From Tubulanus polymorphus (taxonomy: Eukaryota > Nemertea > Palaeonemertea > Tubulaniformes > Tubulanidae), in contig NC_134031.1 in the NCBI RefSeq assembly GCF_964204645.1, positions 19,713,307-19,777,306 on the forward strand: a stretch of 64,000 nt of DNA, written 5' to 3'. The position numbers were made by a program, and so were the translations under genes. Of the stretch, positions 13,223-28,200 are shown in pieces (position 1 is the first letter of the stretch; each line of letters begins with the position of its first letter). The notes under the pieces were generated by a model. The model had not been told where the DNA came from. It saw only the letters and a list, made by a program, of their open reading frames with translations, and did no database searches.

Positions 13223-16200
13223 CATGTGAAATCAATCTATATAGATACAGAAGCCTCTCTTCTTACTCTTGATTTGCACTTGATTTTGGTGAAGTAATGA
13301 TTTTCAGCTATTCCTCGCCCCTGAATCAGACTACCAATCCAGAATAAATATTTTTTGCGATCTGATTATCTTTTTGGTGGTAGAAATTTCTGATTACTTC
13401 CAAATCTAAGATGGAAAATCCCACACTCAGAAAGAGTCTGAAAACTTTCGTTTAGATGACTATTAGGATACAGAAATAACGTTGAAAATAAATCATTCAT
13501 TTAAGAAAATCTTTTCAGACTGTTGCGTCTTTCTGAGTGTGGAATTTTCTATGCAATTGTTACAACAACGACAGTATTTCACTAATGATTATTGGACTAG
13601 AGTTGGGGAAGATTTGATTTTGAATTTGTTTTCGGTTTTCCTCAGAAATCCTATCACCTTCTGTCTATTTCGTTTTGACACAGCAGTATACCCACCTATA
13701 ATTCCCGGTGTATTGATTTTCACTATTGATTTGACCTTCACCTTTCTCCACACGTCGTCGTTTTCAGTTTGAATTGTTCCGAAAATCGATATTGCAGACG
13801 ATATTTTCGATCAAAGGCACGAAAGTTCCCAAAAAACAAATCGACGACATTGAATTAGTGTCGCTACTACGCGACACATTAAACCAACTCGCCGGTCCGA
13901 GTGGGTCAACTTCCTGCGCTAATTGCAAGCAAAAAGCGTCCCAACGAGCGAAATAATCTTCAAGATATATTCTTTAAATCAGGGTACTTATGGGTTTTGA
14001 TAAATGGGAATTCAAGACTGTGATAATTGTGATCGATTGATGAATGTGATGTCTTTGTTTAGTTTATGTTATGTAGTTAATTTATCTGTTTTTGAGTCGA
14101 TAAGATACACAATACCCGTCGTGTAAGTTGAATTATGAGAGACAAAGTTCTTGAGTAAAAGGTTTATGTATTTGAGCGATGTTTAAGCTAAACACTATTA
14201 GACATCATCAGGTGTACTGAATCTGTATGTCTGATGATGGCTAATAGTCTTTAGCCGAAATATTCCTCAAATGTATTAACCTTTTACTCATGAACTTTAC
14301 ATCTTAAGCTTAATTATTGTGAGATTTTTCTTGTTTTCAATTTGAGATTATTGTTTTATTTTTTTTCTGTGTCAGTGACAATCAGGTCTCCTATTGTATT
14401 TATTACTTCTTAATGTTACATAGTATATTATTATATATCGGTAAGGTAGATACGCAATCATATGAATGTCGAATTATGAAGGCACTTCATCAGTGCAATA
14501 TCTATAGCATATAAATTGCTTCCCCCTGAAGAGTTTATTAGTAATGGGATGCTTTGCCCCGATACGAATGGAAGAAATTCTGATTTTTAGTTTACTGTAG
14601 AGGATACTGTGGTTCAAATCTGTGATCAAATTTTCTTATCGAAATTAATCTCAAAGTTTGCATAGCGTAGACTCTGGTATAGACTAATACGGTATAGCAT
14701 TCAGAATTATTGCAGTCTGAATAATCATTCTATAGAAAGATCAGTTTGATACAGTATGAAGTACATTGTATGAGGACGAACAGATGTTTCAATACTAGAT
14801 AATAAGGTTCCGCTATCATCAGACCCTTCATCTTCAGTGACTATGATTTCAATAACCATTTACTTCTTTTTTAATCAGGGCCCAGGCCTGTGAATCTGTA
14901 TACCGGTTTATTAAACAACATCCTTTAACATTCAAGAAATATCTTTGTGACTTCGAGCAATGACTCAAGAGTCCGGCGGTTAGGTGTGTGTATATATGTA
15001 TTACCTATGAAACAGCTGTAGATAATGTGATTATGAATTTGATTAATAGTTATTACCTGCCTCTAAACCCCCTCTATTCATACCAGGTATCATTGATTTA
15101 TTGTGCACATTCTCCATCAATTTCTACACTTATTTCCGCACACATTGTCTTACGCGCTCATACATTCCTGTGTGTTTAGTTTCAGTTAACAAATATTGCT
15201 TTTCAAAGACGTTTTCCGATCAATATCTTCCAAACTCAAATTCTGGCCAAATTGGTTTTACTGGTAGATCAACCAGTCATTGAATTTTGTGTAGATTTAT
15301 AGCAGAAATAACTGATATTTAGTTGTCAAAAAATGTTACTTTATTACTACCAGATCCAGGGTTATTTTATTAGGACTTACTGTTCTTCATTTCGTTGATA
15401 ACTGCATATGGGAGTCTTTATTGTAAATCACTTAATTACTCAACTCTAATATAATCACTTCTATCGTCCAAATTTAAATATTGTATTTTGAAGAAAAAAA
15501 GCGATTCTTTGTTGAAAATTAGATTTTGTAGTTATATAACTGTAATAAAGGCTCCCAATGTGTTTTTCAAAATTAAACTTTTTGTCTTATTCTATTTTGT
15601 GGCGGGACATTAGAAAAGGTGGCCTCAACAAATTACCTAGTCTCACATGTCTAGATACATGTATAATACTATTTGATAAATATAAGTCTCAATGGTATCT
15701 AGCAATATAGGATTTTATAAAAAATGCCATCTTTTTGAAATAAGTCTGTTCGGGTTTCATTGCGTGGAGAGATTTCTTCAGAAGAATTATATTCATGAAA
15801 TTTATTGAAGGCAATATTCACTCAGTTCCTTTCAATGGCTCTTCTCAATAGAACATATCGTATGCAATATGCCACCAGAGGAAAATGCTCGCAGTAAGGT
15901 AAATGAGGCTTGAAGTTAGATATACAGGTAATCATAATGACAGTATTCATTCAGTTTCTATATGATTATTCTGAACATTAATATAGCATTCAGAACATGT
16001 AGAATCTGACAGCTGTGACATCACTACAGTACGACCCTTCAATGAATTCATTTTCAGCATTTTGATTGAAAATTATCCAACCACTTCATTCGTGTCATAA
16101 CAGATGTTCCTCACTGATATAATGTACTGATCGAATATGATATTGAATGCACTGTGGCGTAAAAAACATGTTTTTTCGTCTTCGATTCCGAACAATATAT

Positions 16201-19200
16201 TCATTATTTTCCATTAGTTTGATACTTTCCCCCCAGATGTCACTAATGACAACAGCTTTTAGAGTGGCGGCCACCCCTTTCATTTTTACATCCAGCCCTC
16301 TGATTGAAAATCATCCACCCGCTTATGAAATATCTTCTGCCCCTAGTGGATGTCGAGATTCAATCCATGTTCATAATTGCTTTGAAATATCTTGAACTAA
16401 TGTGAAAAATAGAAGATTACACCTAAATAAAGCTAAGATTTTCTGTATTTTTTGGGGGGTGAAAGCCTTGGTACTTCAGCATCAACGATATCATACACTT
16501 AACAATGACTGCGACCCAAGCATATGGAAACTGCCACAATCTCAAAAATATTGTTAATTTCAGTCGGAAAGATTTCGAAATCGAGTGATCCAGGTGGCGT
16601 TCTCTACGCCGGGCGTGAAATACCCCGAGGACGAGATCAAAGACGACGAATTGTTGGAAACGCTGAAAAAGATGATCGACGAACGAACGGAGATGCATCG
16701 TAAAATGTTGGACATGAAAGAATCGTTGAAACAAGCGAATCACAGTAAAAAAGAACAAAATGATAAATTGAACAAACTGAAACATCATTTACACGAAGCG
16801 ATGGTAAGTGAGGGTCGAATTAAAAAAACTGGATCCAGTTACAAAACCTGATCATAATCATACAGGAGTCAATATACAACCCAGGGGTCAGTTGCATAGT
16901 CATGGCTTAGACTTAAGACCAGTCTAAGACCAACTTAGTTCTATAGCCAATCTAAAATTAAGACCAGTTTTAAGATTTAAGACTACTTTTGCACCTAAGT
17001 CACGACTGTGCAACTGGCCCCTGAACGGTACCCTTTCAAACATTCAACATTGTAATGGGAAGATTATCGCATTTTGAAAATGTTCTGATAAAATGTCTGT
17101 TATCTGGCATTGTTAGTTTTTTCAACCAAAAATGTCCCTGGTGAAGTCCTGAACATGCGGAGTGTGGACGATCATAATTTAAAGGATGATGATGATTTAT
17201 CACGTGTCTGAGGGGGGGGTTACGCTTGTATTAATTCTGACCCCCTTCAAAAAATCCAAGTGATGTCTAGTAACCTGCATAGATTCCAATTGCTGAAAGT
17301 GAAAGTTTAGTCATAATTTTGGCAAATGAAAATTTTAACTTTTTTGTGAAAGGGAGACATTGTACTCTAGATACTAACAGCACTCTTCATTCTTTACAGA
17401 AACGTTATCGTGAACACGGTCGTCTTTCGGAACAACTGAGGAAGGAGGTCAGCCTCCTTCAATCTCTGGCAACCGAGGAAAACGTGAGCCACGTGAAAAA
17501 CGCAGTCGTTGATATTTTACAACACGAACTAACCTGGCAGCAGAATATCGAGGATGCTTTACAAAAATGTGGAGTCAATACAAAACTTTCTAATGATGGT
17601 AAAAAAAAATATTATTCGAAAATCTTGAAATAGAATTAAAAGTCTAGATTTGACAAAAATGTGGATAACGTCAATACAAAACTTTCTAATGATGGTTAAA
17701 AAAAATGATATTTGAAAAATCTTGAAATAGAATTAAAATTCTAGATTTGGCTTATATTTCATTATTCAATTTCAGAACCGGCCAAACACATATTGACTCT
17801 GTACAATACGTGGGAATCGGGAATTTCGGATACAACGAAATTAAAGAATCGTCTGGACGAGTTACAGAATATACACCAACAAGATTTAGACGCTCAAGCC
17901 GAACGGTTTAAACAAGAGATGAACGATAAAATCAAAGATGCCATCGAAAAAACTAAACTCGAAGGTGCAGCGTTTTCATATATTCAAATCCCCAAAAAAA
18001 ACTATAAATTAGTTCGTAGATAATGGGGAAGTGCAGCACCAGCTCTTTCCCACCAGATGGCGTGATGAACACTCAATCTAGTGTATGACACGTGTTGTTC
18101 ATAACTTAACTATATTTTGAGAAAAGTTTATGTTTTCTGTTGTTTTTTGATATTGTACCATGTTAGTCTCCCTCCATATACGATGGAAATGGTTGGAGTG
18201 TAAATAAATTCCTAATTCCTTGTCAGATTCAGTTCATTATCAATCAACTTGGAACTAAATCTTTAAGGTTCCCGAGTTCATACATTATTTCACGAACCAC
18301 CAATACTTTTACAATGATTGTTATAGTTTTCATGAGAGAAAAGTTCATTCGTGACGTGTTTTTGGTTATGTTTATTTTCTTATCAGACGAAGAGAAATTG
18401 AACCAAGCCATCGACGAAATCCGTCAATTGGAAACGGAAAAACGTGAAAACGCGCTGGAAACGGAATTGAAGAAAATCACCGAACTGGAAGAGAGTTTGG
18501 AACAACTTCGCAGTTCTATAGCTAATAATGAATCGACGAAAGATGACAATAAACAACAAGCTATTGATGCGTTGGAGCAACTGAGCCATCTGAAAAAATC
18601 AGAGGTATGAAAATTTTTATTAGTAAGGTTTCCAAACTGGATTAGATACCACATACCTTTTATTCATCTCTATTTCTTTCTCGGAAGGACTGTGGAACTA
18701 GATCCAGATGAAAAAGAGTCAGGGAATAATAGTTGGAAATTTTGTAATAAAGCTAAAGATCGGGGAAATTTGCTAGATGACGCGTAAAATCAATGCTTGA
18801 CATATTTGACTGTGTGGTTGAATTCTCAGCAGATCAGTCAGGGAAAACAACGTGCAAGTCAAATAAAAGTGGCCACCCTGATTATAATCTAATTTTTATT
18901 TTACCGCGACTGCGAGCAATTAGTTCTTGTCACCAGAACGAGTTTTGTCACCCAATAAATCTTTAATCGCTTTTCACCGTCGATTAGAGTCGTTACCATG
19001 ACTTCAAATGATTCGAGTTAATTCAAACAAATAATCGACTTCTTTGATGTCAGTAAGGACCATCGAGCTCCGTGTGTTTATAGAAACAGTAGCCGGATAG
19101 TACTTTAGATTGTCATCTTTATGTTCTCTCGCGGTTGCTATGGGTAAACAATTCGATATTATTATCTATGGTAGGAATATGAGGTAGCTAGAGTAGACTT

Positions 19201-22200
19201 TGCTAGCCTCGGATCTTGCAGGATCAATTTCGTTTGAGGCAAGAAGATTCTGGGGCAGTGAACGATGAGTTGACATCATACGAATACGAGTATATTAATG
19301 AATTTTGATCTTTGATCTTTAGGGAGAGTTTGAAACATTTTTGATTTTTGATTTTTGATGAATAAAATTTCGCTTTTAACCCTTTAGATTTTGTATATAC
19401 TGGTAGCAGGTTTTAAACTTATTATCTATTCTCCACGTCAGAGTTTACAAGCTATTCTACCATATCATTTTTAAGATTTTGTCCGGGGTATGCTATAATA
19501 ACCTGAGGCAAGTACAGTCTACACTGTACGATACAACTTCAACTTATTCAAATTATCAACTTCTATGTTGTGATGGTATCGCAGGTGTCCTTGATAAGAA
19601 TCTACGGCCATTTGCTCAAAAGTTGGCTGGAGTTGGCCAGTGGATAGTTAAGACATTGTGACAATTAAAAGTTCATTGTTACTATGGTATCTATCTGCTG
19701 GTTATCAACTTTTGAGCAACTTGCTCCTGATCTATTAAAGAAAACGTCTTATATTTTGCTTCTTCGATTCTAGGAAGAGCTGAAAGAGGAATTGAGCAAT
19801 CTTAAAGTCGAACACGCCCAACAGGTGGAGGCACTGTCACTCGATAAAACGACGCTCGAGAAGAAATTTGAGAATGATTTATCGAGTTATAAAGAACAGA
19901 TTAAACAACATTCAGTGACGATCTGCGCGATGGAAGAACGATTGAATAAAGTGATGAAAAAGAACAAAGATCATCAACAGGAAATCACGCAACTTAAACA
20001 GAAAAATAGTGGTAAGATCAATTAGAGAGATTAACCTAAATAATCATTCCCTTTCAGTCCCAGCTTTATTGAACAATGCCATACGATGATGAAAAAATCA
20101 GGGGCTGGTTTCTCAAAAGTCTAGAGTTAACTGGTGGACAAATACCATGGTTATGATCCAACTTGATTCGTCACTGCTATACTATTAATCGACTGGGGCC
20201 AGTTGCATAGTCATGGCTTACATTTAAGACCAGTTTAAGTCCAACTTAGTTCTGTTGCCAATCTAACAACTTAAGACCAAGCTGAAGATTTAAGACCATT
20301 TTTGGTCATGACTGTGCAACTGGCCCCTGGTTAACTCTTACAAACTTTTGAGCGACTGACCACTGTTCTTTTGAAAAAAGTCCCCTACACGCTACATGAA
20401 ATATTTTCTAGAAGTTACACAAACATTTTTTGGATCAATTGATCCGCCATGATGACTTCTGGTTTTATAGGCTCCTAACTTCAACCCAGGGTCCGATTTC
20501 ACAGTCATGGCTTAGATTTAAGACCTGTCTATGACCAACTTAGTCCTGTAGTCAATCTAACAACATAAGTCTGATGATTTAACAGGAACCAAAACTATAT
20601 TGTTCTTCCCTAGAAAATAAGACTAAAACCCATTACATGTATATGAAACTTTTAGAAGATTGAAATGAAATTTATTCATCAAGAATTTTAAGCAAATGTT
20701 TGTATGCGCTGTTTTTATCTTTTAATCATTTCTCCCACGCCTGAGCGCATAAACGCAATTCTAACATTCTTCTCTAGAAGTTTTTACGTTCATTAAGTTT
20801 ATTCATGATATTCATTGAAATGATGATTGCCCATTTCCAATTCGATTTATCACGACTACAATAATCATCTTTCTACGCGTATTTGCGTAAACTCGCTACG
20901 AGCATTGCGTCGTCGCATCAACGGTAACCATAGTGACAGTGACAACAAATAAAATAATTTTCGTCACAATATTACTGGGTTAGTCGGGCGTAATTAAAAA
21001 AGATATATATAATCAGTTTGAGCTGAGGGGTGTCAATTGATAGAGAATTAATACGGTTCAATGAACGTAATTTTATTGAACTGATTAGATATTTTTTGAC
21101 GGCTCGAATGAGTTTTCTCGTCACCAGAGTTTTGTGAGGTTAATATTCCGATTGCGTTTGACGGAAATGACAGGTTGTTCTGATTTAGATGTCGGGAAGT
21201 TTCTTTTTTGACGGTTGGGAAGCTTTTTCAGTGAAATAGACGCGTATTTTATTGCTGTGCGGTAGAAACCAGTTCCACAGTTGTCATTTGATTGCAGTGT
21301 TACTGGTAATTACAAGGGGTCATTGATTTATTACGTACGCATTAGGGGAGGGGGGAGGGGTCAGTGCAATTGCGTACTGTAATGCTTAATGTATATGAAA
21401 AAATGGCCGATTATGCGTACAGAGGGGGAGGGGGGGTTGAAAAATTCAAATTTTATGCGTACGTAATAAATGAATGATCCCCAATAAACCTTACTCAGTA
21501 CCTGTCAACTCAGTAAACGGCTCAAGTTCAGGAATTTCATTTGAAATAGTTACAGTTCCAAAACAACCAGTTGGAAAGAGGCAGAGTTTCACTGTAATTA
21601 AAGTCTACAGTCAAATCAATCGAAGAACTGTGGATAAACGAGGCATGATTTGATCAGGATCATGCTTCACAATAATAACTAATACGTGGTGCAAATCGGT
21701 TGAGCTTTTTGCTCTAGTTACACGCGATCTGGAAAACTGAACCTTCGATCGTTTGTTATGATCCGAGTTGAATCGGTTGTCAACGTCGATTAAAAACGCG
21801 AGATCGAGAGAGCACGCGCGCACGGTGGCGGCGCGGAAATAGAACATAACGCTGTGTCAGTGCATGATCGCACAATTCACTGCGAGATTATGTTAGAAAA
21901 ATACGCGTTGAAAACTGGTTTTTAGCTCTTTGTGACTGCGTGGTGAAATTCCCCTCGGGGAAGCAAAAATCAGCCACCAATAAGTTATTCTCTCGACAAA
22001 CATTACATATGTATTTTTCTAACCGGAGGTTGTATAGAGTATTGTATACGACTCCCCGGGATATTACTGTCACCTGTACCTCACATTTCAAACTTTCCAC
22101 GTAATTAACCTATTTTTTGATTCGGGTAACGGAATGTGTGAACACGAAATTCTGTGTAGATATTTGGAAGAAAGGAACAGGGTTTATTTGATATTTCTCA

Positions 22201-25200
22201 ATCTGGAACTGCCCTTACCTGCAATAGAGGAAATGAGAAATATACTTTATTTCAAACAAAAACTCTTAAAAATCCTTCTTGCTAATCGGTGTTTAATGTC
22301 ACTCATCAAAATCTGCTCATTCCTTTGGTATATTATTGTGCGCAGTCAAATGAAAACTCCACCTTTTGCAGCCCTGCATATATTCCACTGTGATAAATTC
22401 TGTGTAGTTCAAACATTTTTCCCACATAATTTCAACATGAAAATTATGACCAGTATAAAAGAACGTAAAGAACAAAGAACATAAAGAAAGTAAATACATG
22501 ATAGTTTTTATAGCTCTGTTTTATATGCGAGTTTGATTAGAACGAGGAATCGGTACCTAATCATAAAACAAATTAACATTTTTGTACCTTACTATAATTG
22601 AAAAGACCTAAAAATGAAATTCGGCCAATTAGGATTTCAGTGTGGAAGTAATGATACTTATTGCTGCATTGGTTCACCGAGACCTGTTCTCATTCATTGC
22701 GTGTGCTTTTATTCGAAGCGAAACGACGAAAATGGATCTCTATTCAGAAACCGAATTTCGAATATGAGACCCTAAACGTAATATTTGAATAACACCTGTT
22801 GATTGGATTAGACCCTGTGTCTTCAATAATAAATCATTCTATATTTATATATGTATAAAGTACACGTTTGTTGTAGAGTATTTTGTCTGGCCTAGTTTTG
22901 CTGTATTCATCGTCGTCGATAGGTTTTTGTTCGGGGAATTGAATCGAATGCGAGATCGGAAGTTTTTTCATGATTTGACGACAGCGCGGCACTCGCTACC
23001 CGTGAACGCTGTTGTGTCACCGGTTTGTTGACGACCGTGGATCAGCGTTCATTCTGTCACCAACACTCACAGAACGAGTCATACTCTGCGACCGTCGATA
23101 AATCTTCATTGCTCTGTTGTTCTGATGCTCATCGTAGTTGTTTGAAAGTGATAAATCACGGGAAATGTTGTTTCAACTCGACTGCTGATTATCGAGGGGT
23201 CTTTGTCGGAGTTTATTGACTTTGGATCTCGCGCGTTCACAAGATTTCAAACGTCTTCGTCGGGATTAAATCTTTTCGAAAGAATAATGGAGTTTTAATT
23301 CGCGCGGAATAGCGCCCGGAATGATAATTGATGGTTAGATTTTCGGATCATTCAAATTGAAGAAAATTATCCGTCGAAATGATGAAAATGGAATTCACCG
23401 AGTTTTTGACGTTACCGAGTGTGAAATTGAAACATTTAAAGCCGAACTCGAAGGGTCCTCCGCCGTTGTTTGTGTCCAGCTCCGCGGCATCGGTTTCTAC
23501 ATCAGAGGCGACGACAAAATCAGAAAATCTCGAGACCAAATCGGAGAATTTCGATTCAGAATGGCAGCAACAACCGAACGAAGTCGCCGTCGATAGTGAT
23601 GATAGGGAATTGAGTGTGAATAGTTTCGGCAGGAATTGGTTGGCAAAATCGGAAAATTTCGCGCAGCAGAATTCTGGGGAAATCACTGGATTTAGGTTGA
23701 CCGGTTACGAGCATCCTAATCGAACAATTCGACCGATGAGAGTTCATCATTATCGAGAACAGTTTAACATCGATGACAATCAAACGACTGAACAATCAAC
23801 AAACCCCCCTCCACCTTCTCCTGTCACGCAGAACGGCAATGGTTTGATATCTGAGAATTTTGAACTCGGTGCCGTTCTCGTCAGCCGTTTAACATACGAG
23901 GAACCCCAACCCATAGAACCGCAAGGTAAAATCGGCTCAAATATTCATATCATATTCTTCAAAAGTTCATATCCTCGTCATCCGTCACAAATTCTGACCA
24001 TCTTTACTTTGCTCATTGACACAAAATTGTTCTCAAATTTGCAATTAAATAAACATTTGCTACTTAATTTGTTCAAATGGTCCAGAGAATTGAAGCTGAA
24101 CCTATTTGTGAAACTAACTTGAAGATGGATAGATTCACATTAGTCTAGTATCTTCCCTAATGCTGTAGGGGACCGTAACTACGTCTGGTATTCAGACATG
24201 TTGAGGTATAGTTGATAAATGTGTCAGTGTTTTGTGTCATCGTGCTGCCCTCGTTTCATTCAGTAATTGAGAAATTTATTTCTGTTGATTGGAAAATGTC
24301 ACAATGAACCGGTCGGGCGACTGCTTGTTACGATGATGCGTTTTAAGGTTACCATGACAGCTCTTTCTACAACGGCTCAGTTTTGTTACTGTTACTGCGT
24401 GGACACACTTCTAGAATTATCTAAATTGTCTCTTACAAAAAATACCTAAGATATATTACGTATTTTTTCTATGAAAGCTCTATGTATTTTTGTCATGAAG
24501 CTAATGAAGCTATGATTATGAGGACCAGGGAGATGGCTCGCCCATTATATTCACATACTGGTTAACATTAAACATCCTTGTACAGTAGAACCTACATTTG
24601 AGGTCGGGATTAAAAGTCATTTTCTCACATACTAATGAAGAAATGAACTGCAGATATTGTCCCAGTTTAGAGAAAATTCCGGATTAAGCCGATGGGGATT
24701 AAGAGAGTTTGACTGTAGTAATTTTACCAGATTGTATAGACGTGTTGCCTTAAGATATCTGTGAAACTATAGTGAATACAAATGAATATTTAAAGATCTA
24801 ACCTGTTGGGTGGTCAGTCATTCATTCATTGCATCTACAGTCAATATTCAGTAATCTTCATTTACTTTGTGAATTATTCATTACAAGGATGATTCGATAT
24901 GTCTCCTTATTGACTTAGTAATAGATGTTACATGATGCATTGTCAATTACTAATGTATTAAGAGTTAATTTCACAAGTTTCTCTGACATGTTGTATGCGT
25001 ACCCGGTATATATCACTTGTGTATATTCGTCCTACTAGCGGTGAACAATGATTGATATGCATTTTATAGTTTAATTAAGTTTCCCTAGATCACATTCCCT
25101 TTCATTGTGAACCTGCAGATCGTTTTGCAAACTAACGGAATATATTTGTTTTCCGGGTTTCGTATTTGCGAATAGACGGAACGCAGTATAAAGATTTGTA

Positions 25201-28200
25201 ATTCGAAATTTAATTAGAATATCTTTCATTCGTTATTTTATAGAGCTGAAGAACAAACCATCGCCGAAACAAAAAGAACCACCGAAAGAACCACCCCCAA
25301 AACCGCAAGTTATCGTCGCTCAACCGCCACAAGATATCCTAGCGATGGAACAGCTTATAGTCGTTTTACGGTGAGTTGGAATTGAAATTTTCAAAAAAAT
25401 TTTATTAAGTTTTAATAGCATTTTCACGAACATTATCAACGTACATTGCCTTTCATCTTTTGCTTAAGCTGACAACTTAATTGAGTTTGACATTTTCCCA
25501 TGAACACATTTTTAATTGTACTAAAGCATAAAAACCTCTTTACTTCGGTCAACAAACACTTATTTCATGGTCTTACAAAGACCTTAATATCTACTTCAAT
25601 AAGTCTAATCCTCACTAAGGAGATAATAGCTGTTTTGTGGTGGAATATAATACAAGGCCACTTTCAATAAACATATTTCAGGATTTTATTTTCTTTGAAC
25701 TGAGCGTCAATGTGTGTCACAAACAGTTCTGAAATTGAAACTGTCAATTTTGAATGAATGATATTTGCGTCTATTTTACTGGCTGTAAATAAGAATTTTC
25801 AATTCTTACGTCAGTCTCAAACCAAAAACTAATGAATTTCCTGTTCATACTTTGTTTAGTCGCGAGAATGTGGATTTGAAGAAGCAATTTAAAGAACAAC
25901 AGGCTGTGATATTGGGATTACGGAAAGATTTGACGGGTGCCTCGGCAAGACTCACAGACATGACAGGTAAAATGTGTACCGTAGATAATCACTGAAATAT
26001 TAGGGTTAGGATATTAAAAACCAGTTGTGAATTCAAGGCTCAAATTTAAGCCTGTCTTGCAGTTGATCTACAGGGGCCAGTTGCACAGTTGTGACCTAAG
26101 TTCAAAAGTGGTCTTAAATCTTAAGACTGGTCTTAAGTTGTTAGATTGGCTATAGAACTAAGTTGGTCTTAGACTGGTCTTAAGTCTAAGCCATGACTAT
26201 GCAACCGGGCCTAGCTGATCGAATAACATACACTGAATTTGAGATTTAAGACCATTATTTGACTGAGGTCACGACTCTGCTACAAAGGTCCATCTTTTAA
26301 ACCTGTATTCAGACGATGAATAGCATTTGATTTATTTTGAAGGTGAACTGAGTGAAGCCCAGAAACAAGAACTTGAAAAGAACAAAGTTACAATTCGTCA
26401 ACAGCAAAAGGATCTGGTTGAACTACGACAACAGTTGGCTAAAGTTTCTCAAATAGTTGATAACATCACCGGTGAAGTGAAGGCCAAAGAGGCTGAAATT
26501 AGGTAGGAAACACATAATTAATTGGTGAAGTCAACCGGGGGTTTCTTTTCTATTTTTCATTTCTTGTCAAAATTTACGATTTCCAGCAAATATAAAGCGA
26601 TATTGACGAAGTTTAAAAATTCGGAGAACGAAAAAGAAGACTTGATCAAAAACCTGGAAACGAAGCTGACGTCAACGGAAGACGAGAAGAATAAACAGTT
26701 GGCCGTTTTAGAGAAAGAAGGACGAATAACGTCGGAAATGACGGCGATGGGAGCTCAATGTCGCGGTGAACGTCACGAGCAGGTTATATCCAGACAACGC
26801 GACGCTTTAGTAGAATTACGATCGCGTATTAAACAACTAGAACAATCTAGACCTCTGCGTAAGTTGAAAATATTGTCGTATATTGTGTATTCTGAAAATT
26901 GAAAATAATAGACCCAGTTCCACTGTTCAGGTATTTGACTCTAGGGGAAATGAACTGAATGGAATCAATTATTTTATGTGGTTGATTTTGATTGAGAATT
27001 GTGGAACTGGTTCCTGAACCCTGGGTCTGGTCATTTTACAGTCATTGTTTATGATGATAGAAGAATACTATGATAGCTGTTATACTGGTATCTCTAGAAT
27101 TATTCATTTCTATTGATTTATTTCCCATTATTTAGCGGACATACAAATGATGCAAAGAGAAATTTCGAATTTACAATTAAATCAGTTAAATTTCGGAACC
27201 ACATTGGCAGGCTTCAATAACGACAGCCGAATTTGTACAGGCAGGAAATGTTAGAAGATTTCAGCATGTGATGATATTAGATTAATCATTTTGTTTGCGA
27301 ACACAGCTTGAAAAATCCGATTTATAGCGTGGCATTAATTTATGATGATGATGATGTATGTAATCTACGAAGCACACATTTATTCGAAGCATGATTTAGA
27401 TTCTGCTATATTCTTTATTTATGCATGATCATATTTTATTACCACTACAAATTACTGCATATATTATTCCCGGTATTCAGTGATTGTTATTTGATGTTAT
27501 ATGTTTTCAGTTCCGAACCACGACCAGGCGCTACAACAAGTGATATTATTAAAGAAAGAACTGGCGGAACATCGCGCTCAACAGGCTTTAGCCGAGGCTA
27601 CCGGACATTCTGCATTAGATAACGCTATAAATGGAGCGCGCGGTAAGATGACTCCGCAGGCCGCGTCGGCTGAAGTAGAGGTAGAGAAGAGCGCTCATAG
27701 AGAAACATTAGACACGCTGGAAGAAAGTGAAAAGTCTGTGAGTATCATCGACAATCTGGGATTTCTGCCTATTCAAATATGTCGATTTTTGCTTTGATCA
27801 GAAGTGAATTTTCTATTTAGCAATTTCATCAGTGACCTCAGTTACAGGTTGATGTATCTTATACTTTACAAAAAGCTATAAGATTTGAAAGCATTTTCAT
27901 ATTTTCTACATCGTGTCAAATAGTACTTATTAGGTAAACTAGATTATTTGAGGCATGATCTTTCGCTGCTAGTGTATAGTACCTTTATCAGTTGACTCAT
28001 TCATCTAATGAAGCTGCTATTGACTAGTAGCGAAACCTCGTGCCTCATGTAATCTAGTTAACCTATAGAGTTCTATTTGTGTCGTACTTATTCCACACCA
28101 GGTTATCACGCGACTCATCTATGAATCTTCTCATATTTTCTAGTACATGGTGCTATTGCGAGCGATGGCGAGTTGTCTGGAACTCGAGGAAATCTACGGC

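Noticed and set aside
13007-13272. Open frames with Arg-Glu or Ser-Leu repeats
   Set aside because: They read through a CT dinucleotide repeat after a splice donor.
22134-22484. 116-aa open frame in an FHAD1 intron
   Set aside because: Leu/Ile/Phe/Lys-rich as expected from AT-rich DNA; no domain, splice context or coding-like composition.
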